Of a stretch of 64,000 nucleotides of DNA, positions 16,298-22,703 are shown piece after piece. The position numbers and the translations under genes were made by a program. Position 1 is the stretch's first letter. The number at the start of each line of letters is the position of its first letter. The notes below the pieces were generated by a model that was not told the origin of the DNA, searched no databases, and was given only the letters and a program-made list of their open reading frames with translations. Source of the DNA: Sphingopyxis jiangsuensis (GTDB lineage Bacteria > Pseudomonadota > Alphaproteobacteria > Sphingomonadales > Sphingomonadaceae); contig NZ_JAERPO010000001.1 in NCBI RefSeq assembly GCF_016734905.1, forward strand, positions 682,001 to 746,000. The letters run 5' to 3'.

Positions 16298-16558
16298 TCA
16301 TTCCTCCTGCGCGCGGTCGATCATGTCCATGAAATCGCGCGCCGTGTCGCGCTCGGCGGGATCCTTGAACGCTGCGTCGAGATCGGGCGCGACGCCGAGC
16401 ATGTACATCAGCGCCCACAGCGCAAAGCGCCGCCCGCTGTTGCTCTCCAGCCCGAAATCGACGCGCATCCGCTCGGCACCCGTCTCCAGCGCGACGGGCG
16501 TGATCGCGTCCATGTCGCGCGTGCCGAAATAGCGAAAGAGCTGGTCGTCGAGGTCCAT
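16298..16558 (-). CDS. Conserved small acidic protein of unknown function
   Basis: This 86-residue soluble protein begins MDLDDQLFRYFGTRD and contains ERMRVDFGLESNSGRRFALW, LMYMLGVAPDLDAAFKDPAE and an acidic C-terminus. It has no signal peptide or membrane segment. The codon pattern and the ATG at 16558, placed at the start of the amphipathic N-terminus, support a real gene; I do not recognise a named family. It is transcribed away from the HerA-like ATPase gene (67 bases between starts), so a shared regulatory region is possible. Confidence 0.7.
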   Translation of the reverse strand: MDLDDQLFRYFGTRDMDAITPVALETGAERMRVDFGLESNSGRRFALWALMYMLGVAPDLDAAFKDPAERDTARDFMDMIDRAQEE

Positions 16559-16625
16559 GGCCGCGAGTGCAAGCACCCGCCAGCCTCGGTTGTCAACCGG
16601 CGGGCGGCCCGTTAGGGGCGGCGCG

Positions 16626-18089
16626 GTGACAAGCAGCATCGAAATCGGACTCGACACCGCCGGACGCCCCATTGCGATCGACGTGCAGGAACTGCTCGCG
16701 ACCCGGCTGCTCGTCCAGGGCAATTCGGGGTCGGGAAAATCGCATCTTTTGCGCCGGATGCTCGAACAGAGCGCGGGGCTCGTCCAGCAGGTCGTGATCG
16801 ACCCCGAGGGCGATTTCGTCACCCTCGCCGACGCGTACAGCCATGTCGCGATCAACGCGGGCGATTATGACGAGCGCGAAATCGCGACGATGGGCGCGCG
16901 CATCCGCGAGCATCGCGCGTCGGTCGTGCTCAACCTCGAATCGCTCGATATCGAGGCGCAGATGGGCTGCGCCGCCGCTTTTCTCAACGCGCTGTTCGAT
17001 GCGCCGCGCGAGCATTGGTTCCCCGCGCTCGTCGTCGTCGACGAGGCGCAGATGTTCGCGCCGAGCGCGTCGGGCGAAGTCTCGGACACGGTGCGCCGTG
17101 CGAGCCTCGGCGCGATGACCAACCTGATGTGTCGTGGGCGCAAGCGCGGGCTCGCGGGGGCCATCGCGACGCAGCGGCTCGCCAAGCTTGCCAAGAATGT
17201 CGCGGCAGAGGCGAGCAATTTCCTGATGGGGCGTACCTTCCTCGACATCGACATGGCGCGCGCCGCCGACCTGCTCGGGATGGAACGGCGACAGGCCGAG
17301 ATGATCCGCGACCTCGAACGCGGCTGTTTTCTCGGCCTCGGCCCCGCGATTTCGCGTCGCCCCGTGTCGATCCGCATCGGCGCGACGCAGACGAGCACGC
17401 GCTCGGGGACGCATAGCCTGCTCCCGCTTCCCGACGCCGAGGCGGGCGACATGCGCGAAATGCTTTTCGCCGCGATGGAAAGCCCACCGCCGCCTCCGCC
17501 GCCTGCGCCGTCTCCCGTCGCCGCGGGCGAGTTGATCGAACGCATCGCGCGCAGCGACGCGCAGGAGAGAGCCGACCCCGCGTCCGGCGACGAAGGATCA
17601 CCCCAGCCCGCACCGGCGCCCGACAGCGAAGCCATCGTGCGGGCCGCGCTCGAAGCGATGCTCGCCGATCCCGACAGCGCCTTTCAACCCGACGCGATGC
17701 TCTATCAGGATTTCTCGGTGCGTTGCCGCATGGCGCGGCTGCCCGCGCCGCCGATCGACGTGACTGCCTTCCGCCGCCGCTTCGCGCTCGCGCGCGTCCA
17801 CATCTTCGATCCTGCCGACCCCCAATGGAGCGAGCTTCTCGCCGCCGCGGCGCAGCTTCCCGACGACATGCTCGCGCCCTTCCTTCTCATCGCGCGCGCG
17901 GCGATGGACGGCCAGCCCTGCCCCGACGACGAAGCGCTCGGGCGCGCCTATGGCACCCATTCACCGGGCCGACTCCGCCGCCTGCTCGACTTCATGGAGC
18001 GGCAGGGCGCAATCGTCGTGCGCTCGAACTTCGGCGGCCAGCGCTCGGTCGGCATCCCCGCGCTCGGGCTGCACACCGCCGCCGACTAG
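16626..18089 (+). CDS. HerA-like/DUF87 ATPase
   Basis: This 487-residue protein has an ATPase core at residues about 1-280: Walker A GNSGSGKS (32-39), a VVIDPEGDFVTL strand, Walker B PALVVVDEAQMF, and a sensor region GLAGAIATQRLAKLAKNVAAE with a following arginine-rich stretch. This pattern fits the HerA/FtsK-like DUF87 family of hexameric DNA-translocating or protein-remodelling ATPases. A Pro-rich low-complexity linker (about 295-345) leads to a C-terminal winged-helix-like part with FMERQGAIVVRSNFGG. No NurA nuclease partner is visible. A GTG at 16626 was chosen as start just before the N-terminal strand. Confidence 0.8.
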   Translation: MTSSIEIGLDTAGRPIAIDVQELLATRLLVQGNSGSGKSHLLRRMLEQSAGLVQQVVIDPEGDFVTLADAYSHVAINAGDYDEREIATMGARIREHRASVVLNLESLDIEAQMGCAAAFLNALFDAPREHWFPALVVVDEAQMFAPSASGEVSDTVRRASLGAMTNLMCRGRKRGLAGAIATQRLAKLAKNVAAEASNFLMGRTFLDIDMARAADLLGMERRQAEMIRDLERGCFLGLGPAISRRPVSIRIGATQTSTRSGTHSLLPLPDAEAGDMREMLFAAMESPPPPPPPAPSPVAAGELIERIARSDAQERADPASGDEGSPQPAPAPDSEAIVRAALEAMLADPDSAFQPDAMLYQDFSVRCRMARLPAPPIDVTAFRRRFALARVHIFDPADPQWSELLAAAAQLPDDMLAPFLLIARAAMDGQPCPDDEALGRAYGTHSPGRLRRLLDFMERQGAIVVRSNFGGQRSVGIPALGLHTAAD

Positions 18090-18150
18090 GGCAGGATTCG
18101 ACTGCCGGGTCCGGAAATATCGGAGGGCGGCGGCGAGCCGTCGCCAGGGA

Positions 18151-18468
18151 TCAATTCTTGGCGTCGGGCCTGCCTTCGCGCATCGCACCCCGCATCGCGC
18201 CCAGTTCGGCCTTGTCGACCGCGCCGTCACCGTTGGTGTCCGCGCGCTTCAGAAAGGCGTCGATCTTTTCGGGCGAGTTCAGCGACGGATCGCCGCGTCG
18301 TTCGGCGCGCATCGCCATCATCTTCGCAATCTCGGTCTTGTCGAGCTTGCCGTCGCCATTGACGTCGATCATCGCGAACAGCCGTTCGCCGTCGCGCGGC
18401 GCCTGAGCCTGTACCGGCGCGGTCATGGCAAATCCGACCGTGGCGGTCATCCAGATCAAAGTCTTCAC
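18151..18468 (-). CDS. Secreted EF-hand calcium-binding protein
   Basis: This protein of about 105 residues has a signal peptide (TLIWMTATVGFAMTAPVQAQA) and two EF-hand loops: DVNGDGKLDKTE and DTNGDGAVDKAE, each with the D-x-N-x-D-G pattern and the final Glu needed for calcium binding. The GTG start at 18468 is preceded by AAGAGGAAAAAAC, a convincing ribosome binding site, and gives an N-terminus that begins directly with the signal peptide. Function is unknown; such small periplasmic proteins may buffer or sense calcium. Confidence 0.85.
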   Translation of the reverse strand: MKTLIWMTATVGFAMTAPVQAQAPRDGERLFAMIDVNGDGKLDKTEIAKMMAMRAERRGDPSLNSPEKIDAFLKRADTNGDGAVDKAELGAMRGAMREGRPDAKN

Positions 18469-18562
18469 GTTTTTTCCTCTCGAAGAATGCGGCATCGCCG
18501 CCAGGAAGCCCCGCCGTCCGATTGGCGCTGCTATGTCGCAAAACTATATCAGCGTCGGCCGG

Positions 18563-19540
18563 TTACGGTCGCAAGACGACCTTCCCCACCACCTCGCGCC
18601 GCTCCAGCATTGCAAAAGCCTCGCGCCAGTCAGCAAGGTCGAGCGAGGCATGGACATGCGGCCGAATCCGCCCCTCGGCGGCCAGCGCGTCGATCATCGC
18701 CAGATTTTCGGCCCCGCGCTCCGGAAAGCGGCGCCCATATTCGCCCGCGCGCACCCCGACGACCGAGAAGCCTTTGATCAGCGGCATATTCACCGAAACT
18801 TCGGGGATACGTCCCGACGCAAAACCGACGACGAGCAACCGACCGCCAAAGGCGATGCAGCGTGTCGATTCGTCGAACACATCGCCGCCGACCGGATCGA
18901 AGATGACATCGGCGCCCATTCCGCCAGTCATCGTCTTTACCGCATCGCGGAATCCGGGATCGGCGGCGATGACCGCTTCGGGCGCAAGGAGACGCTGGAT
19001 GGCGTCGCGCTTTTCCGGGCTGCTTGCCGCCGCGATCACGCGCGCGCCGAGCGCCTTGCCCAGGTCAACCGTCGCCAGCCCGACCCCGCCCGCCGCACCG
19101 TGGACGAGCAGCCATTCGTCCGGCGCGATCCGTGCGCCGCGCACCAGCGCGACATAGGCGGTCAGATAGGCGACCGGATAGGCCGCCGCCTCGTCCCACC
19201 CGAGCCGCGCGGGTTTCGGCCGCAGCGCGCTAGCCGGGACGACGCAATATTCCGCCATCGCGCCGAAGCGGTTGCCGCCGACCACCGCATCGCCCGGCAC
19301 CCAAGCTGTAACCTCCTCCCCGACCGCATCGGCCTCGCCCGAAAATTCGAGCCCCGCGATAAAGGGCAGGTCGAGTTTCAACTGATAGGCGCCGCGCGTC
19401 ATCAACAGGTCGGGAAAATTGACCGCCGCCGCGCGCACGCGCACCCGCACCTCGCCCGTGCCCGGCGCGGGAACAGGCACGTCGGCGATCGCTGCCCCCT
19501 CGTGATCGGGAAGTAGCTCGCGCACCTGCAATGCCCGCAT
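18563..19540 (-). CDS. Zinc-independent NADPH:quinone oxidoreductase (MDR family)
   Basis: This 325-residue MDR-superfamily protein has GroES-like residues 1-130 with AAVNFPDLLMTRGAYQ and the GLEFSGEADAVGEEVTAW strand, then a Rossmann domain with LLVHGAAGGVGLATVDLGKALGARVIAAASS. It has FDPVGGDVFDE and no zinc-binding cysteine cluster, so it is of the quinone oxidoreductase (QOR) branch rather than alcohol dehydrogenase. It probably reduces quinones or enones with NADPH. It is divergent from the GH108 endolysin gene across 73 bases. Confidence 0.88.
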   Translation of the reverse strand: MRALQVRELLPDHEGAAIADVPVPAPGTGEVRVRVRAAAVNFPDLLMTRGAYQLKLDLPFIAGLEFSGEADAVGEEVTAWVPGDAVVGGNRFGAMAEYCVVPASALRPKPARLGWDEAAAYPVAYLTAYVALVRGARIAPDEWLLVHGAAGGVGLATVDLGKALGARVIAAASSPEKRDAIQRLLAPEAVIAADPGFRDAVKTMTGGMGADVIFDPVGGDVFDESTRCIAFGGRLLVVGFASGRIPEVSVNMPLIKGFSVVGVRAGEYGRRFPERGAENLAMIDALAAEGRIRPHVHASLDLADWREAFAMLERREVVGKVVLRP

Positions 19541-19573
19541 CGGTAAAAATCCTTTCCTACATTATTCCTATAT

Positions 19574-19599
19574 GGTTCGTTTCGTCTCATCAGAGAACC
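19574..19599. promoter_or_regulatory. Inverted repeat in the endolysin upstream region
   Basis: GGTTC and GAACC with a 16-base spacer form an inverted repeat just before the ribosome binding site AAAGGAGCG of the endolysin gene, downstream of an AT-rich stretch CCTATATGG that could hold a -10 element. It may be an operator for a regulator of the lysis genes. This is a symmetry-only call. Confidence 0.25.
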
Positions 19600-19613
19600 G
19601 AAAGGAGCGAATC

Positions 19614-20177
19614 ATGCCGAAAACCGACACCCTCATCTACGACATCGACGCCTTGATCGACGCCGTCATCGACCGCGAAGGCCGTTATGTAAACCACCCC
19701 GCCGACCGCGGCGGTCCGACCTGCTGGGGTATCACCGAGGCGGTGGCGCGCGCGCAGGGCTATGCGGGCGAGATGCGCACGCTGCCTCGCGCCGAGGCGG
19801 CGGCCATCTATCGCCGCATCTACTGGCTGCGTCCCGGCTATGATCGGGTCGGGCTGCGCGCGCCGAAAATCGCCGCCGAACTCTTCGATACCGGCGTCAA
19901 TATGGGCACCGCGACCGCGACCGGCTTTCTCCAGCGCGCGCTCAATGCGCTCAACCGCTCGGCACGCGACTATCCCGACATCGCCGTCGACCGCGACATC
20001 GGTCCACGCACGCTTTCGGCGCTCGACGCCTTCCTCCGCGTGCGCGGCAAGGGCGGCGAGACGGTGCTGCTGCGCGCGATGGAGGCGCTGCAGGGCGAAC
20101 GCTACATCGCGCTCGCCGAACGCCGCCCGAGCCAGGAGGCCTTTCTCTACGGCTGGCTCGCCAACCGCATCGGCTAG
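19614..20177 (+). CDS. GH108-type endolysin (N-acetylmuramidase), GTA/phage-like
   Basis: This 187-residue protein has the glycoside hydrolase 108 signature near the N-terminus: the catalytic Glu lies in DREGRYVNHPADRGGPT, followed by CWGITEAVARAQGY and later AELFDTGVNMGTATATGFLQ. The C-terminal part DRDIGPRTLSALDAFL resembles the associated peptidoglycan-binding half. It cleaves peptidoglycan. There is no signal peptide, so it needs a holin for release, and a holin gene follows 73 bases downstream. In Rhodobacter capsulatus the RcGTA lysis endolysin is a protein of this type paired with a holin. The ATG at 19614 has a strong AAGGAG site. Confidence 0.9.
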   Translation: MPKTDTLIYDIDALIDAVIDREGRYVNHPADRGGPTCWGITEAVARAQGYAGEMRTLPRAEAAAIYRRIYWLRPGYDRVGLRAPKIAAELFDTGVNMGTATATGFLQRALNALNRSARDYPDIAVDRDIGPRTLSALDAFLRVRGKGGETVLLRAMEALQGERYIALAERRPSQEAFLYGWLANRIG

Positions 20178-20250
20178 TGCTGCCAGCGCTCCCCGACATC
20201 GAATCCAGTGTGAAGTTGCAAGGATTCTGTAGCAAAAAAGGAAAACTGCC

Positions 20251-20664
20251 ATGAGCATCATCGAGGGACTGATCGGCCCCATCGCCAAGTTGATCGACAA
20301 GATTATTCCCGACCCCGACGCTCGCGACCGCGCCAAGCTCGAGCTGATCAAACTCGAGGGCAGCCAGGAAATGGAAGCGATCCGCACGCGCATGACCGCG
20401 ATCGTCGCCGAAGCGAACAGCAGCGACCCCTGGACGAGCCGCGCACGCCCCAGCTTCCTCTATGTCATGTATGCGCTGCTGCTCTGGGCGATCCCCATGG
20501 GCCTCATCGCCGCAGCGCGGCCGGAGATGGCCAAGGGTATTGCCGAAGGGATGAACGCCTATCTCGCCGGGATTCCCGAGCCGCTCTACGCGCTCTTCGG
20601 CACCGGCTACCTCGGCTACACCGCCGCACGCGCGTGGGGCAAGGCAAAGGGCGTCGAAAGCTGA
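20251..20664 (+). CDS. 3TM holin, gene-transfer-agent type
   Basis: This 137-residue protein matches the GTA_holin_3TM pattern. It has an amphipathic N-terminus (SIIEGLIGPIAKLIDKIIPD), a charged helix DARDRAKLELIKLEGSQEME and the conserved DPWTSRARPSFLYVMY stretch. Hydrophobic segments follow, including ALLLWAIPMGLIAA and the LYALFGTGYLGYTAAR C-terminal segment. Holins make the membrane lesion that frees the endolysin. The family was described from gene transfer agent release. It directly follows the GH108 endolysin on the same strand, forming a lysis cassette. No capsid, portal or tail genes are nearby. Confidence 0.88.
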   Translation: MSIIEGLIGPIAKLIDKIIPDPDARDRAKLELIKLEGSQEMEAIRTRMTAIVAEANSSDPWTSRARPSFLYVMYALLLWAIPMGLIAAARPEMAKGIAEGMNAYLAGIPEPLYALFGTGYLGYTAARAWGKAKGVES

Positions 20665-20672
20665 GTTCCATC

Positions 20673-20764
20673 GTCATTGCGAGGCCGGCGGAGCCGGGCG
20701 AAGCAATCTCCAGCTATCGGCACCTCCTCTCAGCAGGAGATTGCTTCGCTGCGCTCGCAATGAC
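20673..20764. repeat. Palindromic intergenic repeat, family A copy 2
   Basis: Left arm 20673-20711 and right arm 20736-20764 share GTCATTGCGAGG / CGCTCGCAATGAC ends and AAGCAATCTCC / GGAGATTGCTT inner parts with the copy at 3537-3627. The right arms of the two copies differ at a single base. It separates the convergent holin and LysR genes and may act as a bidirectional terminator. Confidence 0.9.
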
Positions 20765-20782
20765 GGTGGGCAAAGCGGCCGG

Positions 20783-21652
20783 TCATTCCCCGGCCCGCTC
20801 TACCAGCCAATCGGAAAACTCCCGCTCCGCCGCCCGCTCGGCGCGCGCGAGCGGGCGGGTGAGCCAATAGGCGCCGACATCGACCTTGGCGTCGAACGGC
20901 TGGGCCAGCCGTCCGTCGTCCAGTTCGGTGGTGAACATCGCGGGTGGGGCGAGCGCGACCCCTTCGCCGAGCAGCGCCGCCTGCACCATGATGATCGACG
21001 TATCGAACTGCGCGCCGCGCGCGGCCACGGGTTCGGCGCCCGCCGCCCTGAACCACGCCGGCCAGTCCTGCGCGCGATACGATCGCAGCAGCGGCCAGCG
21101 TGCGAGGTCGGCAGGGTGGCGCAGCGTCTCGGCTATGGACGGGGTGCAAAGCGGCGTCATCGGGGCGTCCATCACGCGCACAGCCTCGACGCTGCGCCAC
21201 GCCCCGTCGCCAAAGCGGATCGACAGGTCCAGACTGTCGGTCGCAGGTTCGGGCTTGTTGTTGTTTGTGAGCAGTCGCAACTCGATATGCGGAAAGCGGC
21301 GACGGAAATCGGGAAGGTGTCGCATCAGGAAACCGACCGCGAAGGTGCCGACGACGCCCACGGTCAGCAGCTCGCGCGCCACGCCGTCGCGCACGCGATC
21401 GACCCCCTGCTCGATCGCCGCGAGCGCCTCCGCCACCGTCGGGGCGAGCATCAGCCCCTCGTCAGTGAGCGCAAGCCCGCGCGAAGTGCGGTGGAACAGC
21501 GGTTTGCCGAGCCACGCCTCGAGCGCCTTGATCTGGTGGCTCACCGCCGCCTGCGTGACGAACAATTCCTTTGCCGCCTCGGTGAAACTCCCCTGGCGCG
21601 CCGCCGCATCAAAGGCGCGCAGCAGGTTGAGCGAGATTTCGGTGACCGCCAT
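20783..21652 (-). CDS. LysR-family regulator, AmpR/GcvA-like
   Basis: This 289-residue regulator has a winged HTH at residues about 6-65 (LNLLRAFDAAARQGSFTEAA, then TQAAVSHQIKALEAWLGKPL) and a periplasmic-binding-protein-like effector domain. Phrases such as LFHRTSRGLALTDEG and the C-terminal QAALLGEGVALAPPAMFTTEL are typical of the GcvA/AmpR branch. AmpR-type proteins control adjacent beta-lactamase genes in response to muropeptides. Its gene is divergent from a class A beta-lactamase gene with a palindromic T-N11-A box just upstream of its start, supporting that role. Confidence 0.88.
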   Translation of the reverse strand: MAVTEISLNLLRAFDAAARQGSFTEAAKELFVTQAAVSHQIKALEAWLGKPLFHRTSRGLALTDEGLMLAPTVAEALAAIEQGVDRVRDGVARELLTVGVVGTFAVGFLMRHLPDFRRRFPHIELRLLTNNNKPEPATDSLDLSIRFGDGAWRSVEAVRVMDAPMTPLCTPSIAETLRHPADLARWPLLRSYRAQDWPAWFRAAGAEPVAARGAQFDTSIIMVQAALLGEGVALAPPAMFTTELDDGRLAQPFDAKVDVGAYWLTRPLARAERAAEREFSDWLVERAGE

Positions 21653-21661
21653 GACGCACCT

Positions 21662-21674
21662 TTAGATTTTCTAA
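21662..21674. promoter_or_regulatory. Likely LysR (AmpR-like) binding box TTAGA-TTT-TCTAA
   Basis: This is a perfect 5-base inverted repeat with a 3-base centre, fitting the LysR T-N11-A rule. It is in the 108-base intergenic region between the lysR and beta-lactamase starts, 10 bases before the regulator's start codon and 86 bases before that of the beta-lactamase. This placement suits autorepression plus activation of the divergent gene. Confidence 0.65.
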
Positions 21675-21760
21675 TGCCTCTATTGATCTATCATCGCTTG
21701 GCTACGAGTAAAATCTGTTAAATCATACGCGCAGGACAATTCGGCATAAGGATAACTGAT

Positions 21761-22696
21761 ATGACGAGCGCATATTCGCGGCGCCGCCTGCTTTCGATGA
21801 TGCCCGTGGCCGGCGTCGGCGCCTGGGCGCTGCTCGCCGGGTGCAAGGCGGACGCCGGCTCCGCCCCGAAGTCCGCCGATGCGACCGCCGACCGCCTCGC
21901 CGCGCTCGAAAAGCGCGCCGGCGGCCGCCTCGGTGTCGCCTTCCTCGACAGCGTGACGGGACGAACGGCAAGCCACCGCGGCGGTGAACGCTTCGCCATG
22001 TGTTCGACCTTCAAATGGCCGCTCTCGGCGGTCATTTTGAAGGCCGTCGAAGGCGGAAAGCTCATGCTCGACCAGCCAGTGCCTTATGGGGTGTCGGACC
22101 TGCTCGAATTCGCCCCTGTCACGCGCGCCAACGTCGCGACAGGGTCGATGACGGTCGCCGAGCTGATGGAGGCGACGATCACCACCAGCGACAATACTGC
22201 GGCAAACCTCTTGCTCGGCCTCATCGGCGGCCCGGCGGGGGCAACGCGGCAATTCCGGGCGTGGGGCGACGCGGTGACCCGGCTTGATCGTCTCGAACCG
22301 GAAATGAACGACGTTGTCGCAGGCGACGAGCGCGATACGACGTCACCGACGGCGATGGCAGGACTGCTGCGAGCGATACTGGTCGGCGACGCCCTCTCCC
22401 CGACTTCGCGCGCCTTGCTGATCGATTGGGGCGTCGCCACCGAAACGGGCTACAAGAGGCTGCGCGCGGGACTCCCGTCCGACTGGCGCTCCGGCGACAA
22501 GACCGGAACGGGCGTATCGGCAGACAGGATCAGCAAATACAACGACATCGCCATCACTTACCCCCCGAAAGGGCCGCCGATCCTCATCGCCGCCTATTAT
22601 GAAAGCCCCGTCATCAGTTCGCAAAAGATGCGCGACGAGGATCAGGCCGTCCTCGCCGAGGTCGGGCGGATCGCGGCGGAGTGGGCCGCAGGCTGA
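21761..22696 (+). CDS. Class A beta-lactamase, Tat/lipoprotein type
   Basis: This 311-residue serine beta-lactamase has all catalytic motifs: S-T-F-K with nucleophile Ser82 and Lys85 (Ambler 70/73), SDN at 143-145, the omega-loop EPEMN with Glu179 and Asn183 (Ambler 166/170), and KTG at 247-249. Cys81 precedes the serine (Ambler 69), but no cysteine is seen after KTG, so the carbapenemase-type disulfide is absent. The N-terminus has SRRRLL, a Tat-like motif, then a lipobox LAGC with Cys28, suggesting a Tat-exported lipoprotein. Spectrum cannot be told from sequence. A divergent LysR gene probably controls it. Confidence 0.93.
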   Translation: MTSAYSRRRLLSMMPVAGVGAWALLAGCKADAGSAPKSADATADRLAALEKRAGGRLGVAFLDSVTGRTASHRGGERFAMCSTFKWPLSAVILKAVEGGKLMLDQPVPYGVSDLLEFAPVTRANVATGSMTVAELMEATITTSDNTAANLLLGLIGGPAGATRQFRAWGDAVTRLDRLEPEMNDVVAGDERDTTSPTAMAGLLRAILVGDALSPTSRALLIDWGVATETGYKRLRAGLPSDWRSGDKTGTGVSADRISKYNDIAITYPPKGPPILIAAYYESPVISSQKMRDEDQAVLAEVGRIAAEWAAG

Positions 22697-22703
22697 GCGG
22701 CGG

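Noticed and set aside
16176..20664. Possible integrated element next to tRNA-Pro containing the lysis genes
   Set aside because: No integrase, no duplicated tRNA 3' end and no composition change was seen; flanking genes are ordinary chromosomal genes.
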